Shown piece by piece: positions 54,543-62,919 of a DNA stretch of 64,000 bases. The translations under genes and the position numbers were made by a program. The stretch covers positions 1 through 64,000 of the forward strand of contig NZ_PBYA01000037.1 of assembly GCF_002729955.1 (NCBI RefSeq), given 5' to 3'. Within the stretch, counting starts at the first letter, position 1, and every line of letters starts with the position of its first letter. The DNA comes from Salinisphaera sp. (GTDB taxonomy: Bacteria > Pseudomonadota > Gammaproteobacteria > Nevskiales > Salinisphaeraceae). A model generated the notes under the pieces. The model saw only the letters and a program-made list of their open reading frames with translations. It was not told the origin of the DNA and made no database searches.

Positions 54543-55582
54543 AGCCGGTCACGTTCATGGTCGCCGGGGCGCTAGACCAGCCGACCGGCGGCTACCTCTA
54601 CGATCGCGCCATCATCGATGGCCTCCGGGCCGATGGGATCGCGGTGAACATCGTCGAACTCGAGGGCGCATTCCCGCTGGCAGACACGACCGCCCGCACC
54701 GCGCTCGATGATGCACTCACAGCCTGTTCGTCCGACGCCTCCATCGTTATCGACGGCCTGGCCGCCTGCGCCCTGCCCGACGTGGTGGCCCTCCATGCCG
54801 CCAACCGCGCGATCGTGATCCTGGTTCACCATCCGCTCTGCGACGAGACCGGGCTGGCCGCCGATACCCGCGACCATCTGCTCGAGTTGGAACGTCGCGC
54901 GCTGGCCTGTGCAGCCCATGTGGTGGTCACCAGCCACTTCACCGCCCACCGTCTGGTCGCGCTCAACCTGGCCGCCGAAGGCGATATCACGGTCGTCGAG
55001 CCCGGCGTGCACCCCGTCATGCAACCGCAAGCCGCGTCCGAGGGGCCCTGCCGCCTGCTGTGCGTGGCCAGCCTCACCCCGCGCAAGGGCCACCGCCTGC
55101 TGGTGGAGGCGCTGGCGCAGGTCGCCGAGCTGGACTGGCTCTGCGATTTCGTCGGCGACGACCGGCGCGACGCGGAGGAGGCCCGGGCCATAGGCGAAGC
55201 CATTGCTCGCCAAGGCCTGGAAGAGCGAGTTCGCCTGTGCGGCGCACAGGACCAACAGGCACTCGACGGCTACTACGCCCGCGCCGATATCTTCGTGCTT
55301 GCCTCCTGGTACGAAGGCTATGGCATGGTCATCGACGAAGCCGTTGCCCACGGCCTGCCGATCGTGACCACAACCGGCGGTGCCCTCGCCGATACCTTTC
55401 CCACCGGGGCCGGCATGGCCGTAGCGCCCGGCGATGCGGCCGCACTGGCCGGGGCACTGCGCACGCTCATCGCCGACAGCGAACAGCGCGGCTGTGCAGC
55501 GGCGGCCTCTCGCGCCGCGCGCGAACGACAACGTGACTGGCCCACCGTGGCACGCCAGTTCGCGGCCGTGCTCTCGTCATGA
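54539..55582 (+). CDS. GT4-family glycosyltransferase
   Basis: 347 residues from GTG 54539 (GTGTGA overlap with the previous gene). GT-B fold: N-terminal TFMVAGALDQPTGGYLYDRA. C-terminal donor domain: LLCVASLTPRKGHRLLVEAL near residue 173, ADIFVLASWYEGYGMVIDEA near 249, and the EX7E-type segment ending GLPIVTTTGGALADT. It should transfer a sugar from a nucleotide sugar; the acceptor is probably the product of this cluster. Overlaps the methyltransferase start by four bases. Confidence 0.88.
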   Translation: MKPVTFMVAGALDQPTGGYLYDRAIIDGLRADGIAVNIVELEGAFPLADTTARTALDDALTACSSDASIVIDGLAACALPDVVALHAANRAIVILVHHPLCDETGLAADTRDHLLELERRALACAAHVVVTSHFTAHRLVALNLAAEGDITVVEPGVHPVMQPQAASEGPCRLLCVASLTPRKGHRLLVEALAQVAELDWLCDFVGDDRRDAEEARAIGEAIARQGLEERVRLCGAQDQQALDGYYARADIFVLASWYEGYGMVIDEAVAHGLPIVTTTGGALADTFPTGAGMAVAPGDAAALAGALRTLIADSEQRGCAAAASRAARERQRDWPTVARQFAAVLSS

Positions 55583-56424
55583 AGGACACCGCACCCCATG
55601 CCTATTTCGAAGCCGACTGGCTGAGCCTGCGCGAGGTTGCCGATCACCAGGCTCGCGCCACCTTGCTGACCGACGCCGCCAGCCGCTGGCTCGCGCAGCG
55701 TATGTCGAACGAACACCACATTGTGGACCTGGGTGCGGGTCGCGGTTCCAACCTGCGCTATCTGGCGCCGCGCCTGACCCGATCGCAACGCTGGCGCCTT
55801 ATCGATCACGACCCCGACCTGCTTCGTGCAGTGAAACGCGAGGAAGCCGGACTCGTCGATACCGCGGGCATGCCGATCACGCTCGAAACCGAGACGCTGG
55901 ATCTCAACGCAGCGCGTTTCGAAGCCGGCCTCGACGGGGCCGATCTTGTCACCGCCTCGGCGCTGTTCGATCTGGTCACCCGGGAATGGATCGAACGTCT
56001 GGCCCGTGCCTGTGCCGCACGCTCGGCCGCAGTGCTCTTCGTGTTGAGCATCGACGGGACGATCGACTTCGCACCCACAGGCGAGGACGACGACTTCGTA
56101 ACCGATCTACTGGCCGCCCATCAGCGCCGCGACAAGAGTTTCGGCACCGCTCTCGGTGCCGAAGCCCCAGCCGTGCTGCGCAAGGCGTTCGAAGCCCAGG
56201 GCTACGACGTATGTCTGGCGAACAGCCCCTGGCATATCGATGCCGGGAACGCCGCGCTCGGCACGGCCTTGATCGAAGGCTGGCGCAGCGCCGCCTGCGA
56301 ACAGGCGCCCAAGGCCACCGCCCGGATCGATGCCTGGGCCGAAGCCCGTACCCGTGCGCTCATGGCCGGGGCGTTGTCGATCACGGTCGGCCATCAGGAC
56401 TTTTTCGCCACGCCCATGCCATGA
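55579..56424 (+). CDS. Class I SAM-dependent methyltransferase
   Basis: 281 residues. Motif I is HHIVDLGAGRGSNLRYLAPR at about residues 48-67. Acidic loop RLIDHDPDLLRA follows and motif IV is DLVTASALFDLVTREWIERL. The C-terminus is alpha-helical. The acceptor is not recognisable. It overlaps both neighbours by four bases (ATGA), so it is translated with the glycosyltransferase and the membrane protein. Confidence 0.85.
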   Translation: MKDTAPHAYFEADWLSLREVADHQARATLLTDAASRWLAQRMSNEHHIVDLGAGRGSNLRYLAPRLTRSQRWRLIDHDPDLLRAVKREEAGLVDTAGMPITLETETLDLNAARFEAGLDGADLVTASALFDLVTREWIERLARACAARSAAVLFVLSIDGTIDFAPTGEDDDFVTDLLAAHQRRDKSFGTALGAEAPAVLRKAFEAQGYDVCLANSPWHIDAGNAALGTALIEGWRSAACEQAPKATARIDAWAEARTRALMAGALSITVGHQDFFATPMP

Positions 56425-57398
56425 GCCGTCCCGGCTGGCGTTTCGGCCTGCGTGCGTTGACCACCGGCGCGTTGCTGGCCTGTCTGCTCTGGCAGATCGA
56501 CCTGGGCGCGGTGGCCCGGCAGCTACATGACCTGCGCTACCCCTGGCTGCTTGCCGCACTCGCACTGACCGTGCCCCAGGTCGTGATCTCGGCCTGGCGT
56601 TGGCGTCTGACCGCGCGGTGCATGGGCCTGACCCTGTCGATGGGTGCCGCGATTCGCGAATATTATCTGGCCACCTTTTTGAACCAGGTCCTGCCCGGCG
56701 GCGTACTCGGCGATGCCAACCGCGCCTGGCGCCATGCACGCAGCGACGTCCACACGGCGGCCGCCTGGCATGCCGTATTCATCGAGCGCTTTTCCGGCCA
56801 GCTGTCGCTTGCGCTCGTTACCGTGGTTGCGTTCTGGCAGTCGCCGTCGCTGGTCCAGGGTATCGCCGCCCGAATTGCTGCTGCGGAACTTGCCACCCCG
56901 TGGGGAATGGCCGTGGTCGCCGCGCTCGTACTTCTGGCTTCGCTGGGTATCGTGCTCGTCTGGCGCTATACCCGTGCTGCGAACGCGATCGCCTCGTTCG
57001 CTAATAATCTGTGGCGCAGCCTGCTCGCCCGCCGTGTCTGGCCGGCGCAGTTCGCCAGTTCGCTGGCAGTGGTCTCCAGCTATACCGGCGTGTTCCTGCT
57101 TTGTGCCCCGGCCATCGGTCTGTCGACGCCGGCCAGCACGCTGTTGTGGCTGATTCCGCCCGTGCTGCTGGCCATGGCCCTGCCGCTGTCGATTGCCGGC
57201 TGGGGGCTTAGAGAGAGCGCGGCCGCGGTGGTCTGGTCGCTGGCCGGGCTGCCGGCCCACGAGGGCGTGGCTCTGTCTTTGTGCTACGGCGCGGTAGTAC
57301 TCGTTTCCAGCCTGCCGGGTGCCGTGGTGCTCGGCTGTTCTAGCGGCGTTCGATCAGCGCGTGGCGCTTCATCAATGAACGCGAATACGCGCAAATAA
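56421..57398 (+). CDS. Flippase-like membrane protein (LPG synthase TM / UPF0104 family)
   Basis: 325 residues with about eight membrane segments. Family sequence includes WLLAALALTVPQVVISAWRW (about 38-57) and YYLATFLNQVLPGGVLGDANRA-like segment near 79-100; the C-terminal LSIAGWGLRESAAAVVWSLA matches the Gly-rich motif of the family. These proteins are thought to move lipids or lipid-linked compounds across the inner membrane. The last residues (SMNANTRK) are encoded by a dispersed repeat that recurs at 59986-60003, so the native C-terminus may have been replaced. Last gene of the coupled run. Confidence 0.85.
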   Translation: MSRPGWRFGLRALTTGALLACLLWQIDLGAVARQLHDLRYPWLLAALALTVPQVVISAWRWRLTARCMGLTLSMGAAIREYYLATFLNQVLPGGVLGDANRAWRHARSDVHTAAAWHAVFIERFSGQLSLALVTVVAFWQSPSLVQGIAARIAAAELATPWGMAVVAALVLLASLGIVLVWRYTRAANAIASFANNLWRSLLARRVWPAQFASSLAVVSSYTGVFLLCAPAIGLSTPASTLLWLIPPVLLAMALPLSIAGWGLRESAAAVVWSLAGLPAHEGVALSLCYGAVVLVSSLPGAVVLGCSSGVRSARGASSMNANTRK

Positions 57399-57511
57399 GT
57401 ACGAAGCCCATGGCAGGCCGTACCTTGGCCCGTAGCCAAGCAGAGACGATGCCGGCACCTATCGCAAGCCGCCTATCACTTTGCGCTTGTTGGCGTTTCG
57501 CGGCCTGATCT

Positions 57512-58357
57512 TTACCCGACCGCGGACGTGCGCAAATCCAGATCGAAGAACATATCGTCGCCCATGACCTGGTGCCGACAGCCTGGGCGCAGTGCAGCGT
57601 CGAGCCGCATGATCGGCGCCAGCGACAACGCCGGGCGTCCCGAGCCGATCAGCATGGGGGCCACCACCACGTGCAGGCGATCCAGCAGGCCGGCGTCGAG
57701 AAAACGCGAGATGGTCACGCCACCGCCCTCGACCAGAACCCGAGTCAGGCCGCGTTCGGCCAGCATCGCGAGCACGGCGGCCGGGTCCATGGCCTGGGCC
57801 GGGCAATCGAGCACCACGCGCTCCACGCCGGGCGGGCTCGGTCCGGCGTCGGGGCCGACGACGTGCAAGGTGGGCGCTGAGTTATCGGCGAACAGGCCGC
57901 GATCCGTGCCAAGCCGGGCCCGTGGGTCGAGCACGACGCGTACCGGATTCGCCCCGTCTACATGGCGCACGGTCAGCTGCGGATCGTCGGCGGCGACGGT
58001 GCCCGCGCCGATGATGACTGCGTCCACCAGTGCGCGCAGGCGGTGCAGATGAATACGACTGGCTTGGCCGGTCACATAGTGGGAATGCCCGCTGTCGGTG
58101 GCGATGCGTCCGTCCAGGCTCTGGCCCAGCTGTGCGATCACGAAGCGCGAACCGCCCAGCGCCACCGGCAGCAGCGCGTCGAGCAGCGCCGCGGCCGAGG
58201 CCGAACAGTCGCCCTCGAACTGCCATGAATGGCGTTCATCGATTAATATGGGCGGTTGTTGCGCCTTGCGATCGGCAAGCGTTGTCGGCGCCATGCACGC
58301 CGAACTGCGTACATCCTGAATCAACCGCCAGGCGTAATCGTCGTCCATCACAGGCAT
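57512..58357 (-). CDS. RibD C-terminal-type reductase without deaminase domain
   Basis: 281 residues from ATG 58357 (ATG 58348 also possible). About 75 N-terminal residues of unknown type precede a dihydrofolate-reductase-like RibD_C domain: FVIAQLGQSLDGRIATDSGH (residues 80-99), LVDAVIIGAGTVAADDPQLT, and RVLVEGGGVTISRFLDAGLL with the NADPH-binding Gly-rich turn. The zinc deaminase domain of bifunctional RibD is missing, so it resembles stand-alone reductases acting on ribosylaminopyrimidines. It diverges from the GTP cyclohydrolase II gene. Confidence 0.85.
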   Translation of the reverse strand: MPVMDDDYAWRLIQDVRSSACMAPTTLADRKAQQPPILIDERHSWQFEGDCSASAAALLDALLPVALGGSRFVIAQLGQSLDGRIATDSGHSHYVTGQASRIHLHRLRALVDAVIIGAGTVAADDPQLTVRHVDGANPVRVVLDPRARLGTDRGLFADNSAPTLHVVGPDAGPSPPGVERVVLDCPAQAMDPAAVLAMLAERGLTRVLVEGGGVTISRFLDAGLLDRLHVVVAPMLIGSGRPALSLAPIMRLDAALRPGCRHQVMGDDMFFDLDLRTSAVG

Positions 58358-58517
58358 TTTTGCTCGTCGCGGTGTTGTATAACGCGGCGCGGGGAACGCG
58401 CGGGTCAAAGACTCTAGGATATCGCGCCGCCTTATGCGAACGCCTGTCGAGCGACGATTACGGCATGCCCGGCATGCGGGTTGATTTTTACGAAACGGGA
58501 CCGGATTGAGAGACAGT

Positions 58518-59666
58518 ATGCGACAGGTGGAACGATCGATATTCGATTTGCGGCGCGGTTTGCCCGTACTCATTCGCAGCAGCGACCCGCAGACCGATGA
58601 CTCGCATCCGGCCACGCTGGTCGCGCCGCTGGAAGGCATGAACGACGAGACGCTCCAGCGCCTGGCCGAGCATGCCGGCAACCCCTGTTCGCTGATCGTC
58701 ACCCGCCACCGCCTGGAAGTACTGGGCATCGATACCGACGAGGAGTCCGCCGCGCTGCCGATCGGCGAACATGACAGCGCGACGCAGGTCATCGACTGGG
58801 CCTGTGCACGCCACCCGCAGTCGCAGCCGCCGGCCGGCTCGTTACAGAACGCCGGCGACGCCGACGCCACGGGGCTCGCCCTCATGCGTCGTGGCCTGCT
58901 CATCCCTGCCGCGATTACCGCGCCGGTGACCGAGGAACGTCTGGCCGCGATCGAGGCCCGGGTCAAGGACGGCAGCCTGCTGGCCATCGATACCGATGCG
59001 GTCGGCGACTACGAACACAACGCCCCCTATTTTCTCAAGCGCATCAGTGCGGCCGACGTGCCGCTGGACGATGCGCCGCGTTCGCGCTTCGTGCTGTTTC
59101 GCGAAGCCGACGGCATGCGCGAGCATCTGGCCATTGTCATCGGCGACCCCGAACAATGGGCAGACGCCGTGCCGGTTCGCCTGCATTCGGCCTGCCTGAC
59201 CGGCGACCTGTTCGGCAGCCTGCGCTGCGACTGCGGCGAACAGCTGCGCTCGAGCGTGGCCAAGATCGCCGAACACGGCGGCGGCGTCTTGCTGTATCTG
59301 GCCCAGGAAGGCCGCGGCATCGGCCTGGCCAACAAGCTGCGCGCCTACAGCCTGCAGGACGAAGGCCTGGATACCGTCGATGCCGACCACGTGCTGGGCT
59401 TCGGCGACGACGAACGCCAGTACAACGTCGCGCTGGAAATGCTTGCACAGCTGGAAATCCGGCGTATCGAGCTGCTCACCAACAATCCGACCAAGATCGA
59501 GGCCATGAGCCGCGGCGGCGTCACGGTGGTTCAGCGCAGCGGCGTCTACGGCCGGGTGACCCACCAGAACCGGCGTTATCTCACCGCCAAGGCCACCCGC
59601 GCCGGCCATTGGCTCGACCAGGTACTCGGCGCGGCCCCGGAAGACGCCAAAGCCGCGGATCGCTGA
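58518..59666 (+). CDS. GTP cyclohydrolase II (RibA-type) with degenerate N-terminal domain
   Basis: 382 residues from ATG 58518 (TTG 58506 upstream). The C-terminal RibA domain is complete: zinc Cys triad in HSACLTGDLFGSLRCDCGEQ (about 221-240), catalytic YLAQEGRGIGLANKLRAYSL, GLDTVDADHVLGFGDDERQY and LLTNNPTKIEAMSRGGVTVV. The N-terminal 130 residues resemble the DHBP synthase (RibB) domain position (VERSIFDLRRGLPVLIRSSD) but lack the acidic DDEDRENEGD active site. It therefore opens GTP but probably makes no dihydroxybutanone phosphate. No ribE/ribH nearby, so a specialised role is likely. Confidence 0.88.
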   Translation: MRQVERSIFDLRRGLPVLIRSSDPQTDDSHPATLVAPLEGMNDETLQRLAEHAGNPCSLIVTRHRLEVLGIDTDEESAALPIGEHDSATQVIDWACARHPQSQPPAGSLQNAGDADATGLALMRRGLLIPAAITAPVTEERLAAIEARVKDGSLLAIDTDAVGDYEHNAPYFLKRISAADVPLDDAPRSRFVLFREADGMREHLAIVIGDPEQWADAVPVRLHSACLTGDLFGSLRCDCGEQLRSSVAKIAEHGGGVLLYLAQEGRGIGLANKLRAYSLQDEGLDTVDADHVLGFGDDERQYNVALEMLAQLEIRRIELLTNNPTKIEAMSRGGVTVVQRSGVYGRVTHQNRRYLTAKATRAGHWLDQVLGAAPEDAKAADR

Positions 59667-60045
59667 TCGAAAGCAGCGGCCTCTCGCCCTGGGGCGTATG
59701 CCGGTGTTCATTCGCGAACGAGCCGCGCTTGAGCGAAGTGAACTCAGCTTCATCCACAATGCAAAGAGAAGACGCGGCTGGGCGAGTCGACCCGGCAGTC
59801 ACAGTTCCATGCGATCGGGCTGCGTTTTTCAAGCTGTCCGCAGATCAACGCAGATCCACACAGATGCAAGTCCGGGCCGCGACGTTGGCGCTCGCCCAGA
59901 ACGCTGACACCTCGAAAATTCGCCGCCTCTAGAAAGTCTGTCTAAATCTGTGCTGATCTGTGTGATCTGTGGATAATTCCCATTGGCGCGTATTCGCGTT
60001 CATTTGCGGACAACCCGCCTTATGTCTTTAGTGGACTTCAGGTGC
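59667..60045. repeat. Intergenic region with dispersed-repeat sequences
   Basis: There is no gene. Two blocks of CAGATC-type repeats face each other, at 59839-59868 (CGCAGATCAACGCAGATCC...) and, inverted, at 59944-59974 (ATCTGTGTGATCTGTGGAT). An 18-bp copy of GCGCGTATTCGCGTTCAT at 59986-60003 is the exact complement of 57375-57392. The sequences look like a widespread short intergenic repeat family. Confidence 0.7.
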
Positions 60046-60846
60046 TTAGCGCGGGGGGCCGATCGTATTCAGATCGAAGGCCAGCGTTTCGGCGATGATC
60101 TCGGCCAGGCGCGCGCCAAATTGGGCGGCCAGTGCCGCGCCGTGCTCGGCGCTCGCCATTCGGGCATCGCCGGCCACGCCCGCCGGATGCAGATCCTCGG
60201 CCATCCAGGCAAAGCCCGCGTCGCCTTCCGGCAAGAGCGTCGCCCCGGCCTCGGCACGGCGCGCGCCGATCGGCTTGAAATCGGCGATATGCGCCCGGCG
60301 TACGGCCTCCGGGGCGAAATGCAGCATGAGCGAGGTTTCCAGCGCGCCGCCGTGCAGGCCATGGGCCATCTCCTGCGCGGCCAGGGTGTTGGCAGGCGCG
60401 GCAAAGCGGAAATAGTTGGCCTTGACCACCAGCATGTCGTGGGCCGCACGCAGCTTGAGCGCAGCGAGGTCGAGCACCGCCTTGTTACCGCCATGGCTGT
60501 TGAACAACAGCAGCCGACGCACACCCGCGCGGGCCAGCGCCGCGCCGATCGATTCGATGGTTGTGATCGCGGTTTCGGGCGCGAGACTCAGCGTGCCCGC
60601 AAAGTTCGTATGCTCCAGGCTCGCCCCGATGGCCAGCGTGGGCAGTACGAACACCGGCGCGCCGTCGCCGCGCAGCCGTTCCAGGGCCGCGCCCAGCAGG
60701 CCTTCGCCAATGGTGACGTCGGTCGCCAGCGGCAGGTGCGGGCCGTGTTGCTCGACCGCCGCCACCGGCAGTACGGCCAGAGCGGCGTCGTCGGCCAGCG
60801 TGGCCAGCTCGGGGCCGGTCAGGTCTTGCCAGTAGTACCAGGCCAT
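60046..60846 (-). CDS. Creatininase-family amidohydrolase
   Basis: 266 residues. Metal-site motifs are VAAVEQHGPHLPLATDVTIG (about 28-47, Glu, His, Asp), LLLFNSHGGNKAVLDLAALK (His) and HGGALETSLMLHF (Glu). The family covers creatininase, the MftE peptidase and archaeal ArfB, which removes formate from the ring-opened GTP product. Beside RibA- and RibD-type genes an ArfB-like deformylase is the attractive reading, but this is inference. It is convergent with the RibA-type gene. Confidence 0.88.
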   Translation of the reverse strand: MAWYYWQDLTGPELATLADDAALAVLPVAAVEQHGPHLPLATDVTIGEGLLGAALERLRGDGAPVFVLPTLAIGASLEHTNFAGTLSLAPETAITTIESIGAALARAGVRRLLLFNSHGGNKAVLDLAALKLRAAHDMLVVKANYFRFAAPANTLAAQEMAHGLHGGALETSLMLHFAPEAVRRAHIADFKPIGARRAEAGATLLPEGDAGFAWMAEDLHPAGVAGDARMASAEHGAALAAQFGARLAEIIAETLAFDLNTIGPPR

Positions 60847-60939
60847 GCTCAGGCCTCGGCCACGTGCAGTGGCCGGCGCGTGGGTTTGTCGAACGGGTTG
60901 ATCGGTCGATTCATGGCGGCTCGTCGCTTCAAACAGGCG

Positions 60940-61542
60940 CTAGTTGCTGTTTTCGCCTTCGCGCGGGGCGGGCTCGGCGACGAAACCCAGAGTTTCGCCC
61001 ATGTCGGCCCGGTCGCAGCGATGAACCGGCAGGCGTTCACCGGCAAAGACGAGCTCCAGACCCGTTCGGCTACCGGGCGCGGCTTCCATCGCCTCGGCAA
61101 GCGCCGCCTCTTCCACCTCGGCGTCGCTACCGTCGGCGCGCAGGTGTTCCAGCACCCAGGCCAGATCCGCGCCCTGGATAAGCACCGCGCCGGCGTCGCT
61201 ATCGAGCACGGCGTTACTGTCTTCGTCCAGATACAGAGCGCGCGCCTTGTCGATCGGCTGACCGGTATGGGTCACGAGCCGGTCGTCGGTCTGCACGCGC
61301 GCGATCAGCGGCGCGTATTCCAGCGTGATATAGCCGCGCTGGGGGCCATTCTGGAAAAACCAGCGCCCGTGTTCGTCCACGCCGTAGTTGCGCGCGATGG
61401 TATCCACGATTCGCCGGTGGCGGATCACCTCGCCCTGAATCAGCCATTCGCCACGCCGGTTCAGCCCCAGCCAGCCGAACAGTGCAGGCACGTTCGGCAT
61501 GCGCGCCATCGCGCGTTCTACCCAGTCTTCCATCGCTTTCAC
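60940..61542 (-). CDS. Conserved hypothetical protein (DUF2946-like by recall)
   Basis: 200 residues beginning MKAMEDWVERAMARMPNVPA, LFGWLGLNRRGEWLIQGEVI, and IARNYGVDEHGRWFFQNGPQ then RGYITLEYAPL. This block is familiar from a Pseudomonas/gammaproteobacterial family often labelled DUF2946; the label is uncertain. No membrane segment. The C-terminus ends in an acidic tail after AGERLPVHRCDRADMG. It is 93 bp upstream of the creatininase gene on the same strand and could be cotranscribed. The 5' end overlaps no gene; LhgO diverges. Confidence 0.65.
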   Translation of the reverse strand: MKAMEDWVERAMARMPNVPALFGWLGLNRRGEWLIQGEVIRHRRIVDTIARNYGVDEHGRWFFQNGPQRGYITLEYAPLIARVQTDDRLVTHTGQPIDKARALYLDEDSNAVLDSDAGAVLIQGADLAWVLEHLRADGSDAEVEEAALAEAMEAAPGSRTGLELVFAGERLPVHRCDRADMGETLGFVAEPAPREGENSN

Positions 61543-61657
61543 TCTTTGGCTCTCGATCCGCGATCATACGATGCACGCGGCATGGCGCGACAGGCCCGAC
61601 ACCCGGGCAGTGCGTTCGCGATTGGCATGGACGGCCCCAATCTGCTGCAATCGCTGC

Positions 61658-62848
61658 ATGTACGATCGTATCGTCATCGGCGGGGGTATCGTGGGCCTGG
61701 CCACCGCCCGCGAGCTGCTGGACCGCGAGCCCGGGCAACGCCTGCTGGTGCTGGAAAAGGAGCCCGAGCTGGGCGCCCATCAGACCGGTCACAATTCGGG
61801 TGTGATCCATGCCGGCGTCTATTACGCGCCGAATTCGCTCAAGGCCCGTTTCTGTATCGCCGGCAATACGGCGACGAAGGCGTTCTGTACGGCGCACGAT
61901 ATCGCCTTCGACACGCCCGGCAAGCTGCTGGTGGCGACAGCCGCCGCCGAGCGCGCGGGCCTTGAGGCCCTGTTCGACCGGATGGGCGCCAATGGCATCG
62001 AGCGCCACTGGCTCGACGCGGATGAACTGGCCGAGCGCGAGCCCGCGGTTCACGGTGTGGCCGCCATCCATGTGCCCAGCAGCGGCATCGTCGACTATCG
62101 TGCGCTCTGCCACGCCATGGCCGCCGATATCGAAGCCGCCGGTGGCGAGATCCGCTGCAACGCGCCCGTACGCACGCTGCAGGAATATGCCAGCGAGGTG
62201 GTGGTCGAGACCGATGCCGACACCCTGCATGCCCGCCAACTGGTGGCCTGCGCCGGACTGATGGCCGACCGGCTGATACGCATGCTCGATATCGAGCCAG
62301 GTTTTGTCATCTGCCCGTTTCGCGGCGAGTATTACCGCCTGCGCGAAAGCCGTCATGACCTGGTGCGGCATCTGATCTATCCGGTGCCGGACCCGGCCAT
62401 GCCGTTTCTGGGCGTGCACCTTACGCCCATGATCGATGGCTCGATCACCGTCGGGCCAAACGCCGTGCTCGCCACCGCCCGCGAAGGCTATCGCGGCCGC
62501 GACTTCAGTGCCCGCGACGCGGGCGAAATGCTCGCCTTTACCGGGGTACGACGCATGCTCGCGCGCCATGTCCGCCCCGGCCTGCACGAGCTGCGCAACG
62601 CGTTATCCAAACGCGCCTATCTGGCACGGATACAGCGCTACTGCCCGCAGCTCGAACTCGACGACCTCGAAGCCCACCCGGCCGGCGTACGTGCCCAGGC
62701 GGTCGCCCGCGACGGCACGCTCATCGGCGATTTTCAGTTCGTCGATACGCCGCGCACTCTTCATGTCGGCAATGCCCCCTCGCCGGCCGCGACGTCGGCG
62801 CTGCCGATCGCCGCGCATATCGTGGATCGCCTGCTCGCACGCGATTGA
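61658..62848 (+). CDS. lhgO: L-2-hydroxyglutarate oxidase
   Basis: 396 residues of the DAO/FAD oxidoreductase family. The dinucleotide fold is MYDRIVIGGGIVGLATAREL at the N-terminus. HQTGHNSGVIHAGVYYAPNS then LKARFCIAGN (about 41-70) is the LhgO signature. GIVDYRALCHAMAADIEAAG and FRGEYYRL are also typical. It oxidises L-2-hydroxyglutarate to 2-oxoglutarate, passing electrons to quinone. ATG 61658 is chosen because it starts the FAD fold directly; a longer frame from 61499 overlaps the gene at 60940. Confidence 0.92.
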   Translation: MYDRIVIGGGIVGLATARELLDREPGQRLLVLEKEPELGAHQTGHNSGVIHAGVYYAPNSLKARFCIAGNTATKAFCTAHDIAFDTPGKLLVATAAAERAGLEALFDRMGANGIERHWLDADELAEREPAVHGVAAIHVPSSGIVDYRALCHAMAADIEAAGGEIRCNAPVRTLQEYASEVVVETDADTLHARQLVACAGLMADRLIRMLDIEPGFVICPFRGEYYRLRESRHDLVRHLIYPVPDPAMPFLGVHLTPMIDGSITVGPNAVLATAREGYRGRDFSARDAGEMLAFTGVRRMLARHVRPGLHELRNALSKRAYLARIQRYCPQLELDDLEAHPAGVRAQAVARDGTLIGDFQFVDTPRTLHVGNAPSPAATSALPIAAHIVDRLLARD

Positions 62849-62919
62849 GCCGCCCGCGGTCTTGCACCCGTAGCACTTCCGGTTAGCATCGCCTGCTACG
62901 CCCGCGCCAAGGAAAATCC

